Source of the DNA: Glandiceps talaboti
Lineage: Eukaryota; Hemichordata; Enteropneusta; Spengelidae
Assembly (NCBI RefSeq): GCF_964340395.1
Contig: NC_135550.1
Coordinates: forward strand, 16,535,484-16,599,483
Direction of reading: 5' to 3'
Length of the DNA: 64,000 nucleotides
Shown: piece by piece, positions 1 to 39,773 of the stretch
Position numbering within the stretch: the stretch's first letter is position 1
How the letters are laid out: the number at the start of each line of letters is the position of its first letter
Made by a program: the position numbers and the translations under genes
Notes under the pieces: model-generated
Seen by the model: only the letters and a program-made list of their open reading frames with translations
Told to the model about the DNA's origin: nothing
Databases searched by the model: none

Positions 1-2960
1 ATCGTACACTTTAGTTCGTGTGTTATAAGGTCTAAGTGTTTGTTGATTTTTTGGATCCAATTCTTTTCTAGAAACGAACTTAATGTAGGATAAGAAAACA
101 GAATACAATATTATTAAACCACAGATGAAAACTAACGTGCTCGCTACAGGAACAAGTCAGTTAAACATTAATAAATATATAGATAAATAAATAAATAAAT
201 AAATAAATAAACAGATAAATCAATACGAAAATACATACAAGATATTGAATAGAAGGTGAAAGGTGAATATAAGACATTTTGTATAACACTTTGATATTCA
301 CAAGGTAGAAAGCGGTGTGTCTAAAAAGAGATATAAATTTATATACCAGAATTCAACAAAAACCTCACATGTGTAAAAATGTTGTTAAAAGTGGCCATTG
401 CATGGGGTAGAACCGACGCAAAGTACCCGCTGTGTTATGTAAGTTGTCGGAAGTCTACATCGACCTCTAGATGATAAAAAAACTGAAAAAAAAAGAAAAC
501 TAGAAAACGAGCAATTAGGAGAGCAATTTATCGAAATGTTCAATGTATATCGAGTAACATTGAAAGACAGACTATATCTTATTAATTCAGCCCCTGAGGA
601 TGAAAACGAAAGGTGGATAACTCTGCCTTGTTGCGGAAGCTGGGATAGTAAATTTTGGTTGTTTAAAGTACTACCCTATAGGCGAATACGTGATCAGTTT
701 ATTGAAAGGTTTTTATACTTTAGTATCATACATGAAAAGACAGCCGTAGAGCTGTATAACATGTTTTTTTTGTTTTTTTGATCATTCACTGACATTTCGA
801 GATACTGTTTGCTGCTAATTAGTTTAGACTTGGGGCGTTTATTTCATAGACACTTATCGACAGATATAAGTCAAGAACACAAAGCGACGTCAAAAACATT
901 CTACCGAGAGGGTAATGACAAAACAGACAAACTTTTATGAAGAAGCAATCACCATGCACATACACGACCACCTTTAGCAGAACCAAGTATCGTAATTATA
1001 TTGTCTTTCAATCAAATGTCTATCTCTGTCGATCTCTGAAACTTATTCTAATAATCCCACGTTTTGAAAATAAAACTAGATTTCATATGCTATTAACGAT
1101 GAATGTGGGGGACATTATTTTGCGAAAGTGAGTAACATGTTGATATAAAAAGTAAATCGTGATACCTTAATCATTGTTCTGTGTATGTGCCGTACACAAA
1201 TAGGAAATGAAATATTTAGGTTATAATTCAGGCAAATCAATTTACTATTACAGTATCTTATATTGGTTGTATTTCTTAATACTGAGAAACATAAAGATGG
1301 AAGCGTTGCATCAATTTTGTATCAGGCTTGAAAGATTGTTTTCTTCTTCTAGAAATGCTTATGTAAGATAATCAGCATGACCATTATAATGCAAAGAACT
1401 AGAAATGAAGAACGGTTTTATTGAATTCCAATTATGCGACAGATGAATGCGATGTGCGCTAAACTGGAGATAATGAGATCCATATGCCAAATAATTGGTC
1501 TGATTTCAATAAGTTTCTTCGATGCTTTGTTAGTCTACTTATGGTGATAACGAATAACAAAATTAAACACAATATTGAAGGAACTCAACAACCATATGGT
1601 CATTATACGAACATAACTACATGACTAATGGTGGGTTTTTACATTTAATTTTGCGATGAATATGGTTTGGTATGACTGTCGTTTGACGAAACCAGGATCT
1701 TCGGCAGAACTTCAAAGCCGGGCTTGTTTGCATTGCTGTTTTGTTAGTTGCAATTTGTCGTGTAGTATAGTATATCTGTATTTTGAATCACTCTGTAGAG
1801 TATACCAAAGCTGTATCGTGACTGAATGTTTGGTTCTCACGATACAATGGTTCATAAAATTCAATCAGCTAATCAAACAGCTAACCGAATCTAATACTAG
1901 TAATTAGAAATGAACATAAATGAAATTATGAACGAAATTATAAAGTGTTATTAAAATCTGAAGTAGGGAACATATGTTAGGTTTCATGGTATATGTGTTG
2001 TTAGTGAAAGTTCAGTTCATATGTCAATAACTAGCCGGCCATAAACCATGAACATGCAACTAAAGAGTCATGCTTCAATCTTGGCTAATACATTATATAT
2101 ATATATTAGATGACGCTTTTACTCAATAGACGTGTGCGACTTGACTGCAATTTAGGAGGGGGTTCCCGGGGAGGAAAGACTCGGACAGTTTGGATAGCTA
2201 CTCATATGCGTTCATAGTAAATGTTGTCGCGGCGTGGGGTGTCCAGGCTTGAATGTAGCATCGTGGGAGATAAAACAATGCTACGGCGAGCTCCCCATGC
2301 TACCACCAGCGATATAGAGCGTAAAATGTGTTCCTTACACACACGATCTCTAAAATTGAAAGGAAGCCTAGTAACAGGGTAAGATAGCATCACAAGACAA
2401 AATAGATATCGGATAAATAAAGCTAATAATTAGAAATAAGTTAGGAATAACCATCGGATGTGATCGATCGAAAGCCCTTAAGAATAACCATTGAAGTGTG
2501 TGTGATGCTATATATTGACCATGTAAGCGAACAGCTCCTACTCAACGTATGTGTACTATAAGCTTACACGCACTAGTTAGCTTATTCTGTTTGTGATTGT
2601 AAATATCAATTAATTTACTGCAGTGAAAGCCAGTTCAGTTCAGTTGAAACAAATCTTCTGGCTCAAAAAAAAACTCTGACTAACATTACTACATTGTATT
2701 GTCTGGCTAGAAATATATCTGACTAACATCGCTAAATCTTGTAGTCTGATTTAACAAAACTCTATTGACATTGCTACATCTTATCGCCTAGCGCGTCTAA
2801 CGCCTCGTAGTGACAAACCCCTTAGGTCACGAGCATTTTCCTCAGCTGAACGAAGAAAAATATTTGGGAATAATATAATTATGCCCCCTGAAGTATAATG
2901 TATGAAAAAATTGGAAAAATTAATGGCGATATTATATCACACAAAATATATCATCTCGAT
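1..2960. other. gene-poor AT-rich DNA, no supported gene
   Basis: No reading frame here shows a protein family, splice-site pairing or codon pattern that I can support. All open frames are short (at most 83 codons). A short (AAAT)n run lies near 180-212. At about 2640-2800 there are three loose repeats of a unit of some 43 bases built around CTGACTAACAT. Nothing else was recognised. Confidence 0.6.
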
Positions 2961-2969
2961 TAGGCAATT

Positions 2970-2996
2970 CATAGACACTCCCGTGGAGGGTCTATG
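2970..2996. repeat. 27-bp imperfect palindrome, CATAGAC...GTCTATG
   Basis: The left arm CATAGACACTCC pairs with the right arm GGAGGGTCTATG around a CGT centre. A nearly identical palindrome is found 50.6 kb away at 53560-53585, so this is a dispersed repeat motif rather than a chance hairpin. It may be the terminal or 3' hairpin of a transposon family; the parent element is not recognisable here. Confidence 0.6.
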
Positions 2997-3299
2997 GTCA
3001 ATTATTCAATATGACGTAAATTATCGACAAGTTATAAGAATTAATAATTTAGTTAACAATAACTTGTAATGTATGTTCACAAGTAGAATTCCAAAAATGA
3101 AATTACGTTGTAATAGATACAACACCTTAAAGTTAGAAGCAATTTCAGAGTATTGAATGATTAATTATAGCGTGAAATCGCCGCTGAAAGACTTCTGCCT
3201 GCAAGATAATAGACGGTCAAGCGAGTTCCTATAGCCTATAGCAATTAACTGTGACTATTTCGTTAAGTTTAATTTACGAGTTTTGAGTAAGTAAGTGAA

Positions 3300-3638
3300 A
3301 CGATGAGATATAGACACACCTTTTCTCTTGATTCAAATTTGTACTGTAAATATGTAAATATCTTTTTCTGTACATGTGCTATAATAGATTTGTGAATATG
3401 TATGTGTGTATTGATTATTACTATATTATTTGTTATTATTAATTATTTATCATAAGTACGCCGTGTATCTTTACCTTCTATATTTTGACAGGATAAGGAC
3501 CATGGACTAGATTAGTTTCTAGTAAACTATTTCCATGGTCCTCACCAGAGTATTTTCTTTTATTGTATTTGTATTTTCCTCTCTGTAATGTTATTATCTT
3601 ATGTTTCCGGTGAAAATAAATTCAATTCAATTCAATAG
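3300..3638 (+). mobile_element. probable non-LTR retroposon 3' end
   Basis: An AT-rich segment ends with AATAAA (3615-3620) followed at once by a (TTCAA)n run, the typical form of a LINE or SINE 3' terminus. A strong hairpin (GGACCATGGA at 3497-3506, TCCATGGTCC at 3532-3541) lies about 75 bases before the tail. No reverse transcriptase reading frame is left nearby, so this would be a 5'-truncated copy. The left boundary is a guess. Confidence 0.4.
3497..3541. repeat. hairpin with perfect 10-bp CCATGG-centred arms
   Basis: Arms GGACCATGGA and TCCATGGTCC enclose a 25-base loop that itself contains a CTAG/TTAGTTTCTAG self-complementary stretch. It lies inside the proposed retroposon 3' region and could be the stem-loop recognised by a LINE reverse transcriptase, which is inference. 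Confidence 0.55.
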
Positions 3639-3639
3639 T

Positions 3640-6600
3640 GCATGTGATAATTGATCAGTTTGTTTTGATTCAAGATGCGATATCTGTTTATTGGTGCCAT
3701 TCTGTAGCTACAGCATCAATCTCTCGGGTGTCTGCAATACCATGATAGTTGTGTTACGTGTATTTGTATAGGTCCTTTAAAAAAGGAGCCGCAGGTAGGT
3801 GGGGCCTCTAGCAATCAAGAGATTTGACGTATTTACAGTTGTCGATTCAACAAACGTGCAGAGTGTGAATAGATTGCCACTACCTTTGTGTTCAGCGTTT
3901 ATATGAAATATTACAGTACTTAACCAGTCGGATATGTACTATCATTAATAATATACTCATCAAAATACGTTTCTTTACATTTTGTACGAGTATAGGTAAT
4001 AAGTTTCATATGCAACCATCAGTGACGTCACAATTAAGATACAGCAATATCGTGATAGCAGACACTATTTGCTGCCAAACTTTTATTCTCAGTTATGATT
4101 AGGACGAAAGATACAACAATGTTGTGAAATTGACAAGATATTATGTCGACTTTCCATCGACGGTGCCTAATATACAACCCAAAGTAGTGGACAGATATTG
4201 TTTATTTAAATACGATTGAAACAGATCTAGATCTGACTGAATAATTATACAGCGCGTATGGTAACATTTGATTGGAACGGCTGGACTAATATTGTGATAG
4301 ATATTACAGTTTAGTTTGATTTATCTTAAATCTAGTTGGTCTCGATTTTTATATAATGCCCTATATCTTTTAAACCAGGACAACGAGGTTATATAGGAAA
4401 GTTAACGACTTTCGTCTGCCATGTATTTGCCTTATAAACGGCCACACAATTATGAATTTGATGAAAAAGTATTACAAAAGGCCTTGAGGTTTATCGTCCA
4501 ACTGGGACGACTTTTAGTAGTATTGTAATATATCAAAATATATTGATGAAATGTACTTTGCTGTTAAACTTAATGAACACCAATAACTAAATGCAAGGAA
4601 GTAATGACGTTAGCGGGTAGGGAATAGATCTTTGATGATACTAGTAAACGATACATTAGTGTTTCAAAAGTGACATCACTTTTTATATGTTTATTTTAGC
4701 TTCTAAATTGAAGTACTGTAGATTTCAACTCCGTTGATGATATGAACAGCTAAATGTAATATTTTGATGGAATATTGATTATGATATGGTTTCTAATATT
4801 TTTCTCAAGCTCATTCATTATCATGTATTTGATCGTGATAAAGCATTAATGTCAGGCATAAAGAGAACTATCGTTTTCGATTTTCGTGTACATGTAAGAT
4901 TGCCGCATTTTATACTTAAACTGCTGATATATTTGATACAGAAATTGCAGCAGATACAATACATGATTCATTTCTGAATAAAAAAAATGACATCTACACA
5001 AGATAGTAGAATGACAAATATATTGTATTTCGGCCTTCAATGTGAATTGTCAAACGTAATAAAACAAAATTCAAAGTGTTTTTTTTATATAGAGTACCGG
5101 TTTTTGTTATCGTTGCAAAGTCAGACTGATCTGCATAATTGATGTTGCTTGTCGTATCTATGGTAACGATAATGTGCCATTTATGTGATTGAAGGACATT
5201 CACAACGTGTATTTATATGAAAAAAATAATATCAATATTTTAATACAATAGACAGCAAAAAATACAACACGTGTCTAAATCTCGATTCTACATAAAATAG
5301 TGGTTGTCTTGGTGATTTCGGACAAATATTACACTGATAATCATAAAGCAGTGAAAGAAAGAAACAAAAGTTGCAGGTGAACATGTTGTTGAAGAATTGT
5401 AGAAAATGACCATAATTCTAATAAAAATAACAAGAGTTTACATATTATTCATGTTATTTGAGGAAGTTTTGGCGATAAAAAGGACAATACATGAATGCAT
5501 AGTATGATTACTTCTCAGCTTCTTTTTAAAAGTCAAACCTTACTTTAGAAATTCATTCTTAGCATGACTGTGTAATAAGTATTTCTATAGGAACAGTACT
5601 TCAGACTTCCTGATATCCAAAATGTGTGACTACTCCACTTACCCAGTAGAATTAAAAACTGGAGAGTCTTACAATCTATTTTGTGTGTGATACTTTTTAG
5701 AGATTCTGTAAAGATAATGTTCTCATCAGAAATCCCACGATCGTCTTGAATGAAATATTTTACAAATAACATTTCTAATAGAGTCCCAACAATTCAAAAC
5801 CATTCTACAGTGCAACAATATGTGTAGTAGAGAGTCAACTATTAAACAAACTGGACAAGGCATAGTGTCCTTTTTTTCTGTCAATAATACAAATACTTAT
5901 TACAGGGGATCAAATGATGATATAATTCCATTGGAATTCGCACACTTTCGTCTCGCTAGCGACAAAGTAAACGTCTTTCCAAATGGATCTACTGAAACTC
6001 TTTAATTCTATTGGTGCAATGTATAACTTCTGTAGCCACTTAATAGCTGGCATGAAAACTCCTTAAATAATATTCATTCCAGTTGATGCATGTTTCTTTT
6101 TTTGCAGGGGGGATTGATATACATTTTTTCCATACAATTGTTCCTAATGTCTGTGAAAGACACCACATGTCCCTGTAATAATTATGACGGATTGGACACT
6201 GCACGTGGAATAATACCACTCACAAGTTGGTCTTATCTGCAAGAGACAGACACATACAGCAATTGTAGTACAATGTATACAGTATAAAAATCGCACCTAC
6301 AACAGACAGACACATGCAACAATTGTATTGCAATGCATGTAACCCCCCCCCCCCCAGCAAGAGACAGACGAAAGCAACATATACGTTCTGACCCTTGATT
6401 CTGCACAGCTTATTTCCTCGAATTCTGTTCTATTTTGTACATGAATATAGTTTTATCTGGACGATGAACTGCTATCTTGAATAATACACATTGATATAAT
6501 GAAATAACGACCTTCAAATCAGGTAAGGAAGTGATGGTGGCACTCTTTTCACTTATGTCACCCCGCAGTGGTTATTAAAAAAAACATTGAAATAATCAAG

Positions 6601-7730
6601 TCATTGGGTATCAACATCAGCAGTTTTGAGAATCCAACATTGCATCGATTCATCATTTGATTTAATACCTTAATTCTTCGCAAAACACCAAGTCTAACAG
6701 AGCGCACTTTAACCCTAAATATCTGGGAAGAGAAATAAGCACATGTCGTTTTTCCTTTGCGAACAAATCTTTAGAATGCGATGTAATGATTAAGGTATCT
6801 CTTGATATCTAAATGTCATACTTGTAAATCCTTGGTCCTCCGAACACCTTTTTGTCATTGACAATTGCCTGCATTCTTGCTATTTGAACACTGCCGCTTT
6901 TCAATACGACTTTCTTTGAATTCATTACACCGCTCAAGTCTAAACGTCCTCAATGCTTACTACCAATAAAGTGTCTAATTTGTCACAGATTATGGTAATC
7001 GTTTAATCTCATAAAAGGGAGAGTGACAGTAATCGTGATTCCAGAAGCTAAATTATACCAATCCCAGTTTCCTTTCTTTTGAAATTGATCAATTTACGGA
7101 TGGATATAGTCGTCTTTGACACCTGATATATACCAGGTCCTTTTATACTTTTCGAGCAATATTGAGTCGGTTAATTTGAAAAAAAGATTTATTTTGGAGA
7201 GCATAGCATTCTACTTGTGCTCTTGCGATTTACTTCCGTGTGTATTTATTGACTTTTCTAAGCTTCGATCCCGTATTCACAACATCTCAATTGAAACGAG
7301 GAAGAAGATGTGAAATCTTGGTAACGACTCTGACCATTAACGTCTAACACATTGGGAAGAAATCAAAGACCTAGAATCGTGAATGGCTGGCATACAATTG
7401 CTTCAGAGTGAACAACACGGGGTCTGATCGACCATTTAATCCGCATGTAGACTTAGTCTTATTCAATAAAACTGACTCTCAACATAAAATCTCATAGGAT
7501 TACGTGATTTTTAAGAATTCAAAGATTTTAATTGATTAGAATACACTTAATCTTAAATTGGAATAAAACCCAATTTCACACAAAAAATATACATGTAAAT
7601 GACACATAATTACAATGCAACATTCTAATAGCGCACATTTAAACATGTCGATCATTAACTTCTCAACATACTTTGCTAAATACGATTATGAAAAACGACC
7701 AAGAAAGGTAGAACATAATTATCAAACCTA
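3640..7730. other. AT-rich intergenic DNA, nothing recognised
   Basis: Scattered short open frames (60-75 codons) on both strands lack family motifs or splice context. There is a poly-C run at about 6343-6355. I see no RNA gene, no transposon termini and no conserved domain. Confidence 0.55.
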
Positions 7731-7732
7731 CA

Positions 7733-7798
7733 GAGCCCTATAAACTCCTCTTTTTGTAAAAAAAAAAAAAGAAAAAAAAAGTGGAGTTTATAGGGCTC
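7733..7798. repeat. perfect 16-bp inverted repeat around an A-rich loop
   Basis: GAGCCCTATAAACTCC (7733-7748) is matched exactly by its reverse complement at 7783-7798. The 34-base loop is a short T run followed by almost pure A. This could be a tiny foldback element or a hairpin RNA precursor. No target-site duplication was recognised. Confidence 0.6.
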
Positions 7799-8037
7799 AG
7801 TATGAAGATTTCTAACGACCGACAAAGTGTTAAATGTTTCATCGTGGGTCTGTAGCCATTCCAGTAATTATTTAACCCATTGGCATTGGGGATGGTATAC
7901 CAAGAGAGTTTTGACCATTGGACGAAATGTACACGAGTGATAGCAAGTTAAGTGCATATATTGAGTTCAGTGGTCAGGACCGACTGGTTTACCAATCCCA
8001 CGGGGTGGTTTATCGCTATTATATATTATACCAGTAT

Positions 8038-8040
<3 letters not shown>

Positions 8041-8115
<75 letters not shown>

Positions 8116-8168
8116 TGGAAAACAAGATAAAAACTAACTTAAAGGTTTTATTCCCCCCCCCCCCCCCC
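8041..8168. repeat. (GA)n microsatellite followed by poly-C
   Basis: About 72 bases of uninterrupted GA (8041-8112) are followed 40 bases later by a run of about 16 C (8153-8168). The open frames read across it are artefacts of the dinucleotide repeat. Confidence 0.95.
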
Positions 8169-8169
8169 G

Positions 8170-8999
8170 ACAGCTGATCTGACGCGAATCAACTTTTAAC
8201 ATGAACGCCGCGTGTCGTGCATACAGCCGTGCAGTGACTGGATTTATTTTATCTGCTATTCTTTAAAAAGATGGATAATCCGCACATTGATCGGCCCATT
8301 AAATCTACTGTTTGACTCAACATATTACTTGAAATGGTTGGCATATGGCATTCTTCGACACTTGACGCGTTGGAGTTTGAGAAACAGGCATAGCGGGAGG
8401 TCGATTACATGTATCATGGGGAGACACATCAGTAACTTCTCGGGTTTGGGGATTTCCTACTCGGACTGAGTACCGATACAGTGGTACAGGATCCAAGACA
8501 AGTTTTTACTTTGATTTGTTGTAAGTCTATCAGTGTAAGATCTTACACTTGTTTCATTTTATGGCTGGACACATACATGTTTCGACTTTAAGCCTAGTCG
8601 AGTACCATGCATGCCGCCGTTGTCCCCTCCAAGACCTATGGTTGTCCTAATAGGCAATGCTTTGTACAAACATGCGATAAGTCAGCAACTTTCGAAATGT
8701 TCTTCATGATTTCCCATCAACTGCTCTGTATCATGTACATAGAAAATCTTCATTTGACAAATCGCAGAGTTCGCTGCCACTGTACAGACAACGACGTTCA
8801 GAGCAGAAGACGAAGTAAATTGTAAATATTATTTGTAAACATCACAACTTGGACGCATGCCAGTTATTCATATATCACTGTTTTAGACCAGATAGAACTA
8901 TGTCTAGACCAATCAGATCTCTCGATTTACACCATCCATATTATACTGGTAGAATGTAGTATAAGATAAAGCTGATGTTCTTTCTTTAATTAAGTCTTG
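8170..8999. other. no supported gene
   Basis: Two open frames (8212-8469, 85 codons; 8607-8825, 72 codons) exist on the plus strand but show no family motif, and I could not place them in a spliced model. Nothing else was seen. Confidence 0.5.
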
Positions 9000-10560
9000 T
9001 CATATCAGAAAATAAAGAAGCTGACACAGATATTGCTATAAATGAAAGACACCATGCATCATCAAAGATTGCCCGACAGCAGGTATAATGAACTTTAACA
9101 TTTCGTATACAAAAAGTAATATCTCGTTACTGACATAGGAATAATAACATGAGAAGTCATCCCACATGAAGGGAAGAGTACTGTGTAATTTTACTATATA
9201 CTAACATCCATATTTTTTTTATAACCGCACGTGTTTGTGAGCATTTTTTCATACTGGCTTTCACCATGTAAACAGATGTGAAAGTGAAATATCTATTTAA
9301 CAATAAACGTGACAAACAACACAACTTATCCTTCATCAATAATAGAATCTGGCAATGGGTGGAAGGTGAGTCATGCTGTAACGTTTCATAGGTTATTGAC
9401 CCTCAACCCAGCAATTATCCTGATGAATTTCATAGTGGAAATATCTATATTGATAATAGCAATTAACTGGTTTCACAATGCTTTTGAAAATTAAACTTGA
9501 CGAGTTTAGGTTGCATCTAGACTGTTAAACCTCCAAGGCGGTGGTGGGGTGAGGGCTGTCCTATAAGACGTCTACAGTGAGCTACATCCGTTAACAACAT
9601 TACATTGAAACCTGGCACAAATGTCATACTGTGCGTCAAACGCACACCATTTTTGCTTTGCTACTGTTCCAAATTTAGCCATTCCTGGAAAGTTTCATTA
9701 CTCCTAAACCCCAGGAACTAAAACAAATATGTTTTGGAAGAAAAAAATGCTTTGTTCTGCCATAACAAGAGAAGATTGGGAAGTACACCTAATATCTGAC
9801 CAACACCAACAATATCATGCCAGAAAATACAGGATATATTGTATACGGCGCAAATGTATTCTTTTATCACCGTGCGATATATATTTGACAAAAATTATAA
9901 ACTGAGACAATGTCAATAATGCAAGTCAAAGAATCTGTGCCGCTTCATCAATAGTCTAACAGCAGGAACAGTGAACTATAACATTTTGCAAAAAAAGTAT
10001 TGCAAAAAAAAAAGCAATTATATCTTGTCATTGACATATTTTATCAATAAACAAGTAGGGCTTATTGAAAAATATTATTTTGTTCGTAAATCATAACCGT
10101 GTACGTGGTCATATTTAATTCCATCTGTTTTAACAAAGACGTGACACAGTGAAAGTGACACATTAATTTGACAAAGTACTCGTCACATATGTTTATACAA
10201 TATTCATTCGTTATTTAATAATAGAATTTGAGAATGGGAGCAAGGTGATAATGTTTCAAAGGCTATCGACCTTCAACTAAGCAAATATCTTATTACATGT
10301 AACGATGAGGAGGAAATAACAATATTGATAGCAATAATTAATATTTCAGTATTCATTTAAAAACAAACTTGACAATTGTTGAGCGAGGTTGCATTTAGAA
10401 TGTTGTCCGTCTGTGTGTGTGTGTGTGTGTGTGCGCGCGCGCCCGTTAAAACCGCTTCATTGAAACCTGGTACAAATATAGGACAAGTTGTACTAAAAAT
10501 CACGTCACGTTGCTCAACTACTTGACATCATTTACTCATTGATTGGAAACCTAAATATTT
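9000..10560. repeat. old tandem duplication, two diverged units of about 0.6-0.7 kb
   Basis: Unit A (about 9030-9650) and unit B (about 9930-10500) share many blocks in the same order: ACAGCAGG followed by GAAC/GAAC-TATAAC, ATAACCG followed by ACGTG, GTGAAAGTG, AATAATAGAAT followed by GAGAATGG or GGCAATGG, ACCTTCAAC or ACCCTCAAC, GGTTGCAT followed by TAGA, and finally ATTGAAACCTGG followed by ACAAAT. Divergence with many small indels indicates age. Parts of a third, weaker unit may be present near 10820-11050. No coding function was recognised. Confidence 0.55.
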
Positions 10561-14254
<3,694 letters not shown>

Positions 14255-14683
14255 CCCAATTCTTTTGCAGAGATAGAGACATTCAGAATGACTTTTTTCT
14301 AACTTTTCTAAAGAATATATCTGCTTCATTTGATTGTTCATTTGAGTCCATATGGCATTACATTGATTGGCTTCTTTTGATAAACCTTTCAGTGGCAAAC
14401 GATACGATGGTGGCAAATAAAATCCCAAATGTTAAGAAATAAATAACAATAACTTTTTTATTATGGCAAGATGAGGCCTAAAGAAACGAACTGGCGCTGA
14501 AAATTCAAAGATATGTTTGGAAACAAGTGGCAATAATCTTGTATCCTAAAGTCATGATTCAAATGTACTGTTATATAACGTAAATGTTGATAAGTTTCGT
14601 CATTTTGCCCCCCCCCCCCATGGTGTAATTTGATAGAACCTCACCATAACTCTTATTTATCTAATTTTTGTTTTCTTTTTTAG

Positions 14684-37320
<22,637 letters not shown>

Positions 37321-37336
37321 AGATCCACCGGTGCGG

Positions 37337-37661
37337 CTAGGGTGACATCAATCTGATTAAAATCCGTTGTAGATGTCTGCTAATCGTTCATTGTTATTTT
37401 ACCTCGGCATTTTTGCTTCAGTTGACCTTCACGGTATATGTTTATGTTTTCGTCTTGATGGCCTCCTCTACAGACGATTAGCCGACATCTCCATCGGATT
37501 TTAATCAGATTGATGTCACCCTAGATGTAGAGGAGGCGTCCATCAAGACGAAAACGTAAACATGTATCACGGGGGTCAACTGAAGCTAAAAATACCGAGG
37601 TAAAATAACAATGAACGATTAGCCGACATCTATATCGGATTTTAATCAGATTGGGGTGACA
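37337..37661. mobile_element. foldback MITE pair in the presumed 3' UTR of the GPCR gene
   Basis: A first copy runs from CTAGGGTGACATCAATCTG (37337) to the mirrored end CAGATTGATGTCACCCTAG (37524). A second, inverted copy follows directly: internal part, then the same terminal repeat ending ATCAGATTGGGGTGACA at about 37661, but without its other end. The internal parts (GGCATTTTTGCTTCAGTTGACC region against its complement, and GTTTTCGTCTTGATGG against CCATCAAGACGAAAAC) pair over more than 100 bases. It starts 17 bases after the stop codon, so the mRNA should carry a very long hairpin. Confidence 0.75.
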
Positions 37662-38789
37662 TGAAATGTAACATTTACAGACAAGACAACTGCAGTTTGT
37701 CATGTCACAAAAGGTTGATGGTCTCCCCAAAACTCGATTGCACCGTTTAAATAGCATTTAATATTAATATCGGATTAGTTATATTAATTATCTTTAATAT
37801 CTGAAAAGACCTTTTCTTATAAGTTTCCTATCTTACGAAATTATACTATTTGATTATTACATATTCAAACATCTTAGTATATTTCTCACCTTTGACATTT
37901 AATCTGTATGGAATTATACTCACTTTTCATATTATATTGTTAATGGAATTACACCAAAGTGAAGAAGTAATAATCACATCACTGAACTTTTAACTTTGAA
38001 TATAATAAAAAGAGGTATTCATATTTTATATTTAAAACATACCCAACTAGCATTTCGTTACAGTAGTGAAGATGAAGATGTATTTATAATGATAACTTTA
38101 TTATATCTAAGTTATTTAAAAAGCCAAAGGTCACCAAACAGTATTTAAGAGTCCGTTGCTCCTCTTTGAAGCGATTTTGAACTGGTGGCACATCAATATC
38201 CCAAGTAACTCGAAGGCAGATGTATTAACAGATGTAACGTTGGGATTATCGCATTATGAGAGACCTTGAAGGCAGACAAAAAATGTTGTCACCGAACGTT
38301 CAATTGAGAGCAGCAATATCTTACAAGATGACGAAAAGCGTTTTTGATGTCATGGGAACCTATGACATGCAAGTACAATTGAGATCATTTAATAACTAAT
38401 TTTTTGCTAAATATTGCTACATTCCCTTATTTGACTCGACAAGAATCTGAACATGTAAAACACTGCTACGATTTGCTTGCGTGGATTGCCATTATCTTTA
38501 ATTAGCAGATTGTCAAATCAGCAAACCACCTAGTAACGTATAATTTGATTAATCGAATTGCAAATAACAGTGAGAACAAATCATTTAGTATAATAATCAG
38601 CTAGCTTAGATACAAATGATGTCACATGCTAAGAAATAGAAAAAAAATATCCGTAACATTTTGTCATTTTGATGAAATATAGCTAGCAATGTTATGATGA
38701 GCGAGTGGAGCTCGAGAAGTCAATCAGTGTACTAATATATTAATGTAATATTTTTTAACATATATTCGTTCCATTTATTGCACAAATTG
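37662..38789. other. presumed 3' UTR continuation and intergenic DNA
   Basis: An AATAAA at 38004-38009 could be the polyadenylation signal of the GPCR gene, which would put the foldback element inside the mRNA. No other candidate with better context was seen. The rest shows no gene. Confidence 0.35.
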
Positions 38790-38876
38790 TGTGTGTGTGT
38801 GTGTATGTATGTGTGTGTGTATGTATGTATGTATGTATGTATGTATGTATGTGTGTGTGTGTGTGTGTGTGTGTGA
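38790..38876. repeat. (GT)n/(GTAT)n microsatellite
   Basis: GT and GTAT units alternate over about 85 bases. Confidence 0.95.
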
Positions 38877-39297
38877 ATATATAATGTAACATATAATAAA
38901 GCTCGCGTATATAATATTAATATTACGATATTTGCTTTTCTATATACAAATACACAGTAAATGTACATATGAAGTATTATCTACCCTTTTTCATACACCA
39001 TTATTGTCATCCAATTTTTCCAACTGCAATTTGATATTCGACATTTTGTATCTGTTTGCACATTCAATATCACAACGACAGTCCTCACTTTAAGGAAGAT
39101 CAATAAAGAAAGTAATTTGTCTAAACAAATTCACGTTAACATTTCAAGTATATCATGTTTCTTAGCGTGTGATCGAGTGAGCGGAAGTGTAGCATCACGT
39201 GATTTTGCCGTGATGAACTGGAATGACAATACGGAAGGAGAGATGGATTCTATACTGGTGGTTTTATAACGAAAAGTGTGTCTAACGTAGCGCAGTG

Positions 39298-39410
39298 CAA
39301 CACAACACAACACAACACAACACAACACAACACAACACAACACAACACAACACAACACAACACGACACGACACAACACAACACAACACAACACAACACAA
39401 CACAACACAA
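39298..39410. repeat. (CACAA)n pentanucleotide repeat
   Basis: About 22 units of CACAA with two CACGA variants near 39361-39370. Open frames on both strands over it are artefacts. Confidence 0.95.
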
Positions 39411-39677
39411 TAGCTGAATGTGCACGAGACACAATTGTTTATCAAGCTTGTTCTAGAATCGATCGACACGGTGTCTCTCAAAAACATTCATTCTGCTTCC
39501 ATTCGAACATACTGAAAATGATGGTTCCTGCTGTAAATCCTAACTTTGTGTGTTCCAGTGACTTAAGATGTTATAAAATCGCTCTCCTTTCCTGTGCCTG
39601 ATGGATGAGTCTGATTGAAGCCGTAATACATAGTGATGGATGATGTACGAAAGCCGATACGACTCACATTTTCCATT

Positions 39678-39679
<2 letters not shown>

Positions 39680-39771
<92 letters not shown>
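39680..39771. repeat. (AT)n microsatellite
   Basis: About 92 bases of pure AT, self-complementary. The open minus-strand frames rich in Ile-Tyr are artefacts. Confidence 0.95.
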
Positions 39772-39773
<2 letters not shown>

